Assembly: GCA_030457025.1 (NCBI GenBank) | Contig: JAKDSA010000022.1 | Span: forward strand, 1-37,282 | Reading direction: 5' to 3' | Origin: Brevibacterium sp. | GTDB lineage: Bacteria; Actinomycetota; Actinomycetes; Actinomycetales; Brevibacteriaceae | DNA: 37,282 nucleotides | In this document: positions 16,869 through 24,142 of the stretch, one piece after another | Layout: each line of letters begins with the position of its first letter | How positions within the stretch are numbered: the stretch's first letter is position 1 | The notes under the pieces: model-generated | Database searches by the model: none | What the model saw: only the letters and a program-made list of their open reading frames with translations | What the model was told of the DNA's origin: nothing | Program-made: the position numbers and the translations under genes

Positions 16869-17176
16869 TCAGATGCCTCTGCGTTGGAACGCAAGTTCGA
16901 GGATGAACAGGTGGACGGCGTGCCCCAGCGCCAGGCCGGCCGGGAGGAAACTGAGCACGATGTCGAAGACACCGAAGTCCATGTAGGGCGAAGGATCGAC
17001 GTACCTTGGGGGATGGTGGCCACGGCACGTGGACTGACGTCGACGATCGTCGGCACACCGTCTGTGCAGTCCTCGGCCACGGCAGGGCCAGGTTGCAGGG
17101 TGGTTCCCAGAATCCAGGCGGAGGCTGCCACGGCCAAGGGGGCCGCCATTGTGGTGGGCGCATATGGAATCTCCAA
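16869..17176 (-). pseudogene. Small membrane or secreted protein gene with a homopolymer frameshift
   Basis: Two minus-strand frames join into one sensible protein. The first (from TTG at 17176; an ATG lies 27 bases further in) reads TTMAAPLAVAASAWILGTTL, an N-terminal hydrophobic segment, and continues to VSPRAVATIP. The second continues as YVDPSPYMDFGVFDI and VLSFLPAGLALGHAVHLFIL, a second hydrophobic segment, and stops at 16869. They meet at a run of five C residues around 17008-17014. One extra C would join them into about 103 residues. The start is also unclear, since the best-spaced GGAG serves a third frame. No family is recognised. A true mutation, slippage or a sequence error are all possible. 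Confidence 0.55.
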
Positions 17177-17373
17177 TCGAATGCTGAATGCGCATGTTCA
17201 GATGTCAATGGGTTCTGATTGATTTCGTCCGCAGGTGTTGAAATGGATCATTGCTTCGGGAATCGAGAACTGTGGTGGAGTTCGACGACAATGCTTTCGC
17301 GCAATAACCGCTTCCTCATGTCAGCGATTTCTAAGAAAGCTACTGCTCGACGGGATAGCCGAGGTCGCGAAGT

Positions 17374-18228
17374 GTGCCGCCAGTCGAAGTTGACCGACTG
17401 CGTCGCAGAGAGGGCAAATACTCCGCCGAGGCCAGGGTGACATTGGAACAGGTCTGGGACTGGTCCGGTCGACAGAGCGGAAAATACCTGGCTGCTGCGA
17501 TGCCTGTGCTGCTTGATGCTTTGGAACGTCACCGTTCGCTGACGGTGGGCCGAGACGGGTACAGTCCGCCGGTGCGAGAAGAACTGCTGTCCGTCAGCCC
17601 GGCTTCGGTCGACCGGTACCTGCAATGCGCCCAGTGCAGAATTCCTCGACCTCGCCGGAGGGGAAAATGAAGCTGAACCCGGCTTCTTCATGGCCGATGC
17701 CGTTGCCCACCCGGGGGTGAGTGTAATCGCGGGGAGTGTATTCACCTTCAATGCCACGTGTGTGCACACCGGGTGGGTGTTCACCCGAAGCCTTGCGGAC
17801 AACACCCAGGACCGCGTCGCCGATATTCTGCAATGGTCGCTCGACGAGATCGCGGGCATTCCCGTCTGTGGCGATGCCATCGAGCTGAGCAACGCATGCG
17901 ATGGTGTCCATGAAGCTGTCGGCTGCTGGGCGAGGGCGCTTGACATCGGCTACAGTTCAATCCTCAAGGACCATCGGCGCGACCGACTGCGGAGGCCTCG
18001 AAGATCCGGATGCCGGTCTCTTGGGTCAGGGGCTCGACCGGTCACCGCAAGCGGATCTACGACGAACCTGCTGCGCCGTTGGGCCGGCTGAGCGCGGCGG
18101 GCGTGATGTCGCCTGTTCAGGAAGCCGAACTGATCGCCTACCGCAACAGCCTCGACCCTGTGAAGCTCGCAGCAGACATCAGCCGGTGGCAGCGACAGCT
18201 GAGCGAGCTCACCCGGCCGATGAGGTGA
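17374..18228 (+). pseudogene. Degraded DDE/integrase-core transposase
   Basis: Fragments of one actinobacterial transposase lie in order in two frames. Frame one (17374-17670) has KYSAEARVTLEQVWDWSGRQ, then GKYLAAAMPVLLDALERH and SVSPASVDRYL. Frame two (from about 17639) has EAEPGFFMADAVAHPG and TCVHTGWVFTRSLADNT. Frame one resumes near 18010 with GHRKRIYDEPAAPLGRLSA and EAELIAYRNSLDP up to the stop at 18228. The region normally carrying the second catalytic aspartate is scrambled, and the block with the catalytic glutamate (NDQATIESKN-type) is missing, so the enzyme is dead. The N-terminal DNA-binding part before 17374 is not recognisable, and no terminal inverted repeats were found. The IS family is not assigned. 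Confidence 0.8.
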
Positions 18229-18668
18229 TGGTGCCGTCGCTGGGGGCGAGTCCGCCGAGAGCAGAAGGTTCAATTGTAGCAGGATTCCCTGCCGGTATAC
18301 TACCCGTGATCGCGTCTGTGTGACGAGCCGTTGTCGGGGATTACAATCGCGTAACTTCCGGGTACAGTGAAGACCGATTGTGATCTGACGAACCTTTTGA
18401 AACGCGGCACAACGAAATGTGCCGATCCTCGCCTGAGACGCGCCCGGATGACCAGGGGACGGTGCTTCGGCAGGGCTTCACCGGGGTTGGAGACGACCAC
18501 CATCGCCGAGGAGGTCGGCGTGCAGCCAGGCCACCCTCGAGCACCGGCAGAGCCGGGTTGTCAGTTGAGCGTCATGGGAGATGGCTTGGAAATTGTGTCC
18601 ACTGATGGAAGAAACCGACTGGTGAAGGCGAGCGGACGCCTGCTGCGGCGCAGTCTGCGAGACGACTC
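18229..18668. other. 440-base stretch without a recognisable gene
   Basis: This gap lies between the transposase remnant and a small membrane protein gene and is less GC-rich than its surroundings around 18265-18420. It contains open frames of 60-100 codons on both strands but no recognised family. One plus-strand frame (18367-18672) contains TTTIAEEVGVQPG, faintly like a TetR helix-turn-helix, which is too little for a call. A short hairpin GCAGG-ATTC-CCTGC lies near 18280. It is probably decayed mobile-element flank. Confidence 0.5.
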
Positions 18669-18893
18669 ATGATCCAAACCGTCGCCATCGCCATGATCGC
18701 CTATGCGGGAGTGGCCGTGTTCATCATCGTCTTGCTGCTGTCGAAGGCTGACTACGGACGATCGTGGCGCGATCGCAGAGATGCTGCGCGGATGGGGTTC
18801 TTCGTGCCCGTCTGGCCTCTGTTGTTGCTGTACCTGATCTTCCGCGCACTCTCTCGCATGTGGCAATTGGCCGAATGGGGGCAAACCCGCTGA
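18669..18893 (+). CDS. Small membrane protein, unknown function
   Basis: This 74-residue protein is not recognised as a known family. It has an N-terminal membrane segment (residues about 4-25, IAMIAYAGVAVFIIVLLL) and a basic-acidic cytoplasmic loop (SWRDRRDAAR). A second hydrophobic segment spans residues about 43-62 (GFFVPVWPLLLLYLIFRALS). The ATG at 18669 has no strong Shine-Dalgarno. The two-helix hairpin with a charged loop and sensible codon use support a real gene. It is convergent with the potassium channel regulator gene, with a 39-base gap. Confidence 0.6.
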   Translation: MIQTVAIAMIAYAGVAVFIIVLLLSKADYGRSWRDRRDAARMGFFVPVWPLLLLYLIFRALSRMWQLAEWGQTR

Positions 18894-18932
18894 GGGCCGG
18901 CCGCATTGAAGTCAGACACGCTGCTGCGATCC

Positions 18933-19661
18933 TCAGTCATCCTTGTCGAAGGCGCTGAAGTCCTCGACCTTGCGCGGGGTGCCGGCGATGAGCATCTCGT
19001 CATCGGCATACAGGGTCACATCCTGATCCGCGATGTCCCAGTGCTCGTCGCCGCTGCGCCTGAACGCCACGACTGTCACCCCATACTTGCCGCGCAGGTC
19101 GAAGGAGCCCAGCGGTGAGTCGGAGAAGCGAGTCGGTGGAGTCGTGCGGGCCAGTACGAAGTCTTCGCTGATCGGCAAGAAGTCCGACATGTGTCCGCGG
19201 ATCAGATGGGCCAGGCGGCGGCCCATGTCGTTGTCCGGCCGGATCACGTTCTCGATGCCGAGCTGATCGAGTATCTCCGCGTGCGTCTGGCTGATCGCCT
19301 TGGCCCAGATGTGCCGGTTCCCGATCTTCAGGATCTTCGACGCGGTGAGAATGCTGGCCTCGAGATCGCTGCCGATGGCAATCACCACCCGAGAGACTTC
19401 GTCGAGTCCGAGCTGACGCAGAACAGCCTCGTGGGTGGAATCAGCCCGGGACACGAAGGCCAGCGACTCCGAGTAGTGGGCCACGACGGCCTCGTCGATA
19501 TCGATGCCGATGACGTCGACGCCGTGAGCGGCGAGCTCGGATGCCAGCGATCCGCCGAAGCGCCCCAGGCCGATGACGGCAACTGCTCCATGCCGCGCCA
19601 TCGGTGAGGGATCGCCCAGGAAGAACGCGGCCGGCCTCGTCCGCCAGGATTTCGAATTCAT
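18933..19661 (-). CDS. ktrA: Potassium uptake regulatory subunit, KtrA/TrkA family (RCK domain)
   Basis: This 242-residue cytosolic protein has a TrkA-N Rossmann domain (VIGLGRFGGSLASELAAHG, G-x-G-x-x-G) at residues about 28-45 and GIDIDEAVVAHYSE carrying the adenine-ribose-binding acid. A TrkA-C domain occupies the last 80 residues, ending DEMLIAGTPRKVEDFSAF. The start at 19661 has GGAAGGA 7 bases upstream. Such proteins form octameric rings gating the KtrB ion-conducting subunit in response to ATP/ADP or c-di-AMP. It lies 79 bases downstream of the KtrB-like gene on the same strand, clearly an operon. The N-terminal 20 residues before MARHGAV are an extension relative to typical KtrA. Confidence 0.9.
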   Translation of the reverse strand: MNSKSWRTRPAAFFLGDPSPMARHGAVAVIGLGRFGGSLASELAAHGVDVIGIDIDEAVVAHYSESLAFVSRADSTHEAVLRQLGLDEVSRVVIAIGSDLEASILTASKILKIGNRHIWAKAISQTHAEILDQLGIENVIRPDNDMGRRLAHLIRGHMSDFLPISEDFVLARTTPPTRFSDSPLGSFDLRGKYGVTVVAFRRSGDEHWDIADQDVTLYADDEMLIAGTPRKVEDFSAFDKDD

Positions 19662-19713
19662 ATCAGTGTCCTTCCTTGTTCTTCGTGGATGTCGGTGCTT
19701 CGCGGATACATCC

Positions 19714-19731
19714 CCGGCGACGATTCGCCGG
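19714..19731 (-). promoter_or_regulatory. Intercistronic hairpin between ktrB and ktrA
   Basis: Perfect 7-base arms CCGGCGA (19714-19720) and TCGCCGG (19725-19731) enclose the tetraloop CGAT in the 79-base gap between the two potassium-transport genes, 9 bases after the ktrB stop. It could cause partial termination or mRNA processing that sets the subunit ratio. Confidence 0.45.
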
Positions 19732-19740
19732 TGGCAGTGC

Positions 19741-21093
19741 TCAGCCGATCAGCGGTCGTTCGACGGGCAGTTCGTAGCGGATCGTCCTGGCCCTCAGCGC
19801 CAGTGCCGAGGCGACTGTCACAGGACCGAGCCGGCCGAGGATCATGGCCGCGATGAGCACGACTTGGCTCAGTCCGGGCAGGTCGGAGGTGATGCCGGTC
19901 GACAGGCCCACGTTCGCGAAGGCAGAGATGACTTCGAAGAGTATCCGGCCCAGTCCCGGCTCAGGTGAGTCGAGCATGAGCACCGTGGTGGACAGAGCAA
20001 CCAGAGTCAGGGCGAGGACGATCACGGTCGTCGCCTGCCGGTGCGCCGACCCGGCCACGCGGGCTCCGAACAGGTTCGCCTTCGTCCCGCCGGTGATTTC
20101 GGCCCAGGTGATCGCCAACAGCACCATGACGGTCGTGATCTTCACACCGCCGGCAGTGCCCGCTGATCCACCGCCGACGAACATGAGGATGTCCATGCCG
20201 AACCAGGTTGCCGGGTGCAGGGCCGAGATGTCGACGGAGCTGAAGCCCGCCGTCCGCGTCGTCGTCGATTGGAACGCCGCGGTCTGCAGTTTGTCCCACC
20301 AATCGAGGTGGCCCAGAGTGCCGGGATTGTTCCACTCGACGGCGGCGATGAATGCTGTGCCGCCGAGGAGCAGAACCGGTGTGATGACGACGATGACACG
20401 AGTTGTCATCGACCATCTCAGAGGCACCCTGTAGTGCCGGAAGAGTTCGAGGAGCACCGGGTATCCCAGTCCGCCCAGGATGGCTCCGACGGCGACTGGC
20501 CCGCACACGAAGGGATCGGTGGCGTAGGCTGCCAGGCTGTCGGACTTCAGCCCGAAGCCGGCGTTGTTGAATGCCGAGACCGCGTGGAAGACCGCATCCC
20601 AGAGTGCACCGCCCGCCGATTCGTCATAGTGGAGCCAGAAGCGCAGGAACAGCGCCGAGGTGAGCGCGAGTTCCGTGGCCACCGTGAGGCCGATGATTCG
20701 CAGCACCATCGGTCTGATGCCGCCGATGTGTGAGCTCTTCGCCTCGGCCGCGACCGACTCCCGGAGGCGAAGCCCGACCCTGCCGGCCACCAGCATGGCC
20801 AACAGAGTGGTCAGAAGGAGGATTCCCAGTCCACCGGCCTGGATCAGCCCGAGGATCACAGCCTGGCCGAAGAAAGTGAAGTCGCTGCCGACGGAGAGGA
20901 CTTCCAGTCCGGTCACGCTGGTCGCCGAGGTGGAGGTGAAGAGTGCCGACACGAGTGAGATTCCGCCGGGGTCCGTGGTGGCAGCGGGCGTCATCAGCAG
21001 CCCGGTGCCGATGATCAGTGCAGCCAGGTACGTCACGACAACACGGTCGATGGCGTTGCGGTGAGGGTTGTGCACGCGCGGAGACCTAGTCAC
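19741..21093 (-). CDS. ktrB: Potassium transporter channel subunit, KtrB/TrkH family
   Basis: This 450-residue integral membrane protein starts at the GTG at 21093; a downstream GTG is a weaker alternative, and no strong Shine-Dalgarno is seen for either. It shows the four-repeat M-P-M architecture of the Trk/Ktr superfamily. Filter-region loops include TSTSATSVTGLEVLSVG, AVSAFNNAGFGL and the later STTTRTAGFSSVDIS and SAFANVGLSTGI, each with the filter glycine after the pore helix. It conducts potassium, usually sodium-coupled, under control of KtrA, encoded just downstream. It is divergent from the YihY-family gene across a 191-base region where I see no riboswitch I can support. Confidence 0.9.
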   Translation of the reverse strand: MTRSPRVHNPHRNAIDRVVVTYLAALIIGTGLLMTPAATTDPGGISLVSALFTSTSATSVTGLEVLSVGSDFTFFGQAVILGLIQAGGLGILLLTTLLAMLVAGRVGLRLRESVAAEAKSSHIGGIRPMVLRIIGLTVATELALTSALFLRFWLHYDESAGGALWDAVFHAVSAFNNAGFGLKSDSLAAYATDPFVCGPVAVGAILGGLGYPVLLELFRHYRVPLRWSMTTRVIVVITPVLLLGGTAFIAAVEWNNPGTLGHLDWWDKLQTAAFQSTTTRTAGFSSVDISALHPATWFGMDILMFVGGGSAGTAGGVKITTVMVLLAITWAEITGGTKANLFGARVAGSAHRQATTVIVLALTLVALSTTVLMLDSPEPGLGRILFEVISAFANVGLSTGITSDLPGLSQVVLIAAMILGRLGPVTVASALALRARTIRYELPVERPLIG

Positions 21094-21284
21094 GACTCAT
21101 CAGCACGGCTTCCGCTGTTGTCACCATGGCCCCACAGTACAACGATCAGATCGCTTCTCGGCGACCCCATACATGGGAGGAACCCCTGGTGGTGTCAACA
21201 GGTGGGACGAACCCCCTGAACGGTTACGATGTCCACGTACTGCACTTTCCCCAGCAGTCCGGTCGAGCGTCCAGGAGAACAGTC

Positions 21285-22187
21285 ATGGCAGAGGAGTTCC
21301 CGACCCGTGCCCAGCCGAGCAAGAAGGGCATCCTCGCCAATACGATCCGTCACGTAGTCAGTGATCAGGGGCTCGACCTGGCGGCGGGGCTGGCGTTCTA
21401 TGCGCTGCTGTCGATGGCACCGGCGACTCTCGCCCTCGTGTCCATGCTCGGTGTGATCGGGGAGGCGAAGTCCACCACCGAGGCGGTCCTGGGCCTGGCC
21501 TCGGACCTGTCGACCGAAGCCGCCGAGGCGATCAGCCCGATCGTGACCGAGTTGGTGTCGACTCCGGCCGCCGGTCTCACACTCATCGTCAGCGTCAGCG
21601 TCGCGATCTGGTCGTCGTCGAAGTACGTCGGCGCCTTCGGGCGGGCCGCGAACAGAGCGTATGCGGTGCAGGAGAGCCGTCCCCTCTGGAAGCTCAAGCC
21701 GATGATGCTGCTCATCACCCTGGTGCTGCTGCTCCTCATGGCGGCACTCGGACTGCTGCTCGTGGTTTCCGGCCCCATCGCGGAGTCGATCGGCCGATTA
21801 GTGGGCCTGGGTCCGGTGGCGGTGATGGTCTGGAGCATCGCCAGATGGCCGGTGGTGATCGTCTTCGTCATGTTGATGATCGCCCTTCTCTACTATGCGA
21901 CCCCGAACGTGAAGAAGGCGAAGTTCCGCTGGTCGAGCATCGGAGCGTTCGTTGCCCTCATCATGGTGATCATCGTGTCACTGGGCTTCGTCGTCTACAT
22001 CAACAATTTCGACAACTACAACGCCACCTACGGTGCTATCGGCGGTGTGATCGTCGGATTCGTCTGGTTGTGGATGGTGAATCTGGCTCTCATCTTCGGC
22101 GCGGAACTCGACGCTGAGATCGGGAGGTCCCAGACCCCGGACCGAGGCGGCAGGACCCCGGACCGAGACGGCAGGACTTCGAGCTGA
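21285..22187 (+). CDS. YihY/virulence factor BrkB family membrane protein
   Basis: The protein has 300 residues. The ATG at 21285 is chosen from AGGAG at 21273-21277, although the frame is open from 21126. Family hallmarks are GLDLAAGLAFYALLSMAPA near the N-terminus, SVSVAIWSSSKYVGAFGRA, the RWPVVIVFVMLMIALLYYATPN helix region (only part quoted) and NYNATYGAIGGVIVGFVWLW near the C-terminus. About six membrane segments are present. The molecular function of this family is not established. The final residues TPDRGGRTPDRDGR are encoded by a 21-bp tandem repeat that runs past the stop codon, so the C-terminus may vary between strains. Confidence 0.88.
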   Translation: MAEEFPTRAQPSKKGILANTIRHVVSDQGLDLAAGLAFYALLSMAPATLALVSMLGVIGEAKSTTEAVLGLASDLSTEAAEAISPIVTELVSTPAAGLTLIVSVSVAIWSSSKYVGAFGRAANRAYAVQESRPLWKLKPMMLLITLVLLLLMAALGLLLVVSGPIAESIGRLVGLGPVAVMVWSIARWPVVIVFVMLMIALLYYATPNVKKAKFRWSSIGAFVALIMVIIVSLGFVVYINNFDNYNATYGAIGGVIVGFVWLWMVNLALIFGAELDAEIGRSQTPDRGGRTPDRDGRTSS

Positions 22188-22212
22188 GACGGCAGGACTT
22201 CGAGCTGAGAAG
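22129..22212. repeat. Four 21-bp tandem units spanning a stop codon
   Basis: Units at 22129-22149, 22150-22170, 22171-22191 and 22192-22212 are each 21 bases. The first two share ACCCCGGACCGAG; the last two share GCAGGACTTCGAGCTGAGA. Because 21 is a multiple of three, the repeat encodes a heptapeptide. The TGA of the YihY-family gene (22185-22187) falls in the third unit, and the fourth is untranslated. The block ends 22 bases before the next start codon. Confidence 0.9.
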
Positions 22213-22234
22213 CCGAGTGACGTAGGGTCAATTC

Positions 22235-23440
22235 ATGAGTTCCGACAGGTCTGAGGCATCGACGTTCACGCCCGCGCTGCTGGGGCTTGTGTGGACGGCG
22301 ATGTTCGGATTCTCGGCATTCTTCTTCAGTTATTCGACAATGGTCTCGATCGCCGCTGTTCACGGACTCTCGACAGTCACCGGCGGTTCGGTGCTGACGA
22401 CGATGATGATCGGCGTCATTGCGGCCCAGCCGTTCGCGCCATGGGTCGGCCGTGTACTGGGGCTCAAGGGTGCGTTGTTCTTCGCCCTCGGGCTGCAGCT
22501 GCTGGGCCAGATCCTCGGACTGGCGGTATCCGCGCCTCTGCTCGGTCTCGTGCTGGCTGGGCTGTTCGGGGGAGTGGGCTTCGGCCTCTTCGTCGTTCTC
22601 GCCAATGCCGCAGTGCCGGCCACAACCTCCCCCGGCCGCATCGGCAAGGCGCTGGGAATCTTCGGTGGGATCACCTCACTGGCGGCCGCGGTCGGCGCGC
22701 CGCTGGGTCTGTGGCTGGTCGGCACGGTTCCCGTGTGGACCTTCCGAGCGATTGTGTGCGCCTCACTTCTCCTCGCCGTGCCGACCGTTGTGAAATACCT
22801 GCCCGGACGAGAGCGCAAGACTGAGAAGGAGCCGGCCGACGACTCCGGAGCCACCGTCCGCAGCGGGACGAGGGAACGTGAGACCCCGCGCCGGAGAGGG
22901 CACAAGATCGGTGATGCACTGCGCCTGATCATCATGCTCTCCCCGTTCCTCGTCGGTATGGTCGTCTTCGGCGTCATCGTCGGCTTCGGACCGGGCGAGG
23001 ACGTCGCCGGAGCCGCACTGTTCATCGGCGCAATGCAGCTCTCTGCAGTGGTCGGTCGGTTCGTCGCCGGTGCCATCGCCGACCGTGTCTCGCCCTTCGC
23101 TCTCAATCTTCTGGGCCTTGTCCTGGCGGTCATCGGACTCGTCGTCACAGTCGTCGTCTACGGCGGAGTGCTCTTCTTCGCGATGATGATCATCGGCCTC
23201 GGACTGGGCACTCTGCAGTCGGCCAGCTTGGTGATGGCCTTCTCCAGCGTCAGCACGCCGGCGAAGGCCAGTGTGGCCTGGAACATGAACTTCGACATCG
23301 GCTTGGCCATCGCCGGGGTCCTCGGCGGACTCGGCTTCACCTACCTCGGTGACTCCGCGACATTCCTCGTCTGCGCTCTGCTGCTGTTGGTCACCGGAAT
23401 CATCTCCTGGATTATGCAGACCCTGCGTCGCTCATCATGA
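22235..23440 (+). CDS. MFS transporter
   Basis: This 401-residue transporter has twelve predicted membrane segments and a basic cytoplasmic loop of about 50 residues between the sixth and seventh (residues about 190-228, ERKTEKEPADDSG to RRRGHKIGD). It lacks a drug-efflux motif that would place it in a named subfamily; the GFGPGEDVAGAALFIGAMQL region and VGRFVAGAIADRVSPF resemble the conserved motif A-like loop of the second half. The substrate is unknown. AGGG 7 bases before the ATG is a modest ribosome-binding site. The stop overlaps the last codons of the convergent ArsR gene by six bases. Confidence 0.88.
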   Translation: MSSDRSEASTFTPALLGLVWTAMFGFSAFFFSYSTMVSIAAVHGLSTVTGGSVLTTMMIGVIAAQPFAPWVGRVLGLKGALFFALGLQLLGQILGLAVSAPLLGLVLAGLFGGVGFGLFVVLANAAVPATTSPGRIGKALGIFGGITSLAAAVGAPLGLWLVGTVPVWTFRAIVCASLLLAVPTVVKYLPGRERKTEKEPADDSGATVRSGTRERETPRRRGHKIGDALRLIIMLSPFLVGMVVFGVIVGFGPGEDVAGAALFIGAMQLSAVVGRFVAGAIADRVSPFALNLLGLVLAVIGLVVTVVVYGGVLFFAMMIIGLGLGTLQSASLVMAFSSVSTPAKASVAWNMNFDIGLAIAGVLGGLGFTYLGDSATFLVCALLLLVTGIISWIMQTLRRSS

Positions 23441-23737
23441 GCCGGTTGCCCGGTCGTCCAAATCGGCCAGGAGCCCCACAGCGGCCCGCGTGTACTCGCC
23501 GATCCACCGGTCGTGGATGCGCTTGATCGGCAACGGAGCCAACGCCAGCTGACGGGTCCGCCCGATGCGCCGGCCGCCGAGCAGCTCGGCTCTCTCGAGG
23601 ACGCGGATGTGCTGCAGGACGGTCGTGCGATCGAGGTCGGCGAAGGCGGCGCAGACCTCACCGGTTGTGCAGGGCTCGTCGCACAGCTGGACGAACTGTC
23701 CTTCACCGTCATGGGCTACATCTCGAAGACGCCGCAT
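23435..23737 (-). CDS. ArsR-family HTH regulator, N-terminally truncated
   Basis: About 100 residues from the ATG at 23737, which has GAAGG 4 bases upstream. The helix-turn-helix is clear: QLCDEPCTTGEVCAAF, then DLDRTTVLQHIRVLERAELL, then the wing RRIGRTRQLALAPLPIKRIH. Regulators of this type normally begin with an ALADPTRRRIL-like helix, which is absent here; before the HTH the frame reads only MRRLRDVAHDGEGQFV. The upstream DNA is instead coding sequence of the plus-strand SRPBCC gene. Such ArsR proteins are usually encoded next to SRPBCC (AHSA1) genes on the same strand, whereas here the pair is head to head with overlapping 5' ends. It may be a deletion product with reduced or no function. 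Confidence 0.6.
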   Translation of the reverse strand: MRRLRDVAHDGEGQFVQLCDEPCTTGEVCAAFADLDRTTVLQHIRVLERAELLGGRRIGRTRQLALAPLPIKRIHDRWIGEYTRAAVGLLADLDDRATGS

Positions 23738-24142
23738 GAGACCTTCGAGGCGGTGGCCGATCCCCAGCAGCTCTCGAAGTACTTCACCACCGGGGGAGCG
23801 CACGGGCGGCTGGTGCCCGGCGCCGAGGTGACCTGGGACTTCGCAGATTTCCCCGGTCGGTTCCCGGTTGAGGTCATCGAGTCGGTCCAGGACGAGAAGA
23901 TCGTCATCGCGTGGGAGGGCACGGAGCATGCCACGGCTGCCAGCACGACGACGACATTCGAGTTCGCGCCGGTCGACGATGGGGCCCGGACCCTCGTGAC
24001 GGTTACCGAGAAGTCGTGGAAGACGACTGTCGGGGGAGCTGAGGGCGCTTTCGGCAACTGTATGGGGTGGACGGGAATGCTCGCCGCGCTCAAGGCCTGG
24101 ATCGAATTTGGCATCGATCTTCGCGAGGGCTTCTACAAGTAG
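23711..24142 (+). CDS. SRPBCC (START/AHSA1-like) domain protein, start uncertain
   Basis: About 143 residues from the ATG at 23711, which has no Shine-Dalgarno. The domain reads SKTPHETFEAVADPQQLSKY, then GRLVPGAEVTWDFADFPGRF, EKIVIAWEG and a C-terminal helix MLAALKAWIEFGIDLREGF. This is the AHSA1-type lipid/ligand-binding helix-grip fold. Similarity to the family's first strand probably begins a few residues earlier (LSFTV), but no start codon lies there, so the original 5' end may be lost. Its 5' end overlaps the truncated ArsR gene on the other strand. It ends directly against the convergent efflux gene with no spacer. The ligand is unknown. Confidence 0.75.
   Translation: MGYISKTPHETFEAVADPQQLSKYFTTGGAHGRLVPGAEVTWDFADFPGRFPVEVIESVQDEKIVIAWEGTEHATAASTTTTFEFAPVDDGARTLVTVTEKSWKTTVGGAEGAFGNCMGWTGMLAALKAWIEFGIDLREGFYK

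Noticed and set aside
18367-18672. Possible TetR-type regulator
   Set aside because: Only a short stretch resembles a helix-turn-helix; no ligand domain, no start signal, and the frame overlaps the next gene.
21094-21284. Possible c-di-AMP (ydaO-like) riboswitch between ktrB and the YihY-family gene
   Set aside because: Some GGGAGGAACCC-like segments occur on the plus strand, but the orientation is wrong for ktrB and I could not build the required junctions. A covariance-model search would decide.
22129-22212. CRISPR-like repeat block
   Set aside because: Units are contiguous 21-mers without spacers and partly coding, so it is a plain tandem repeat.
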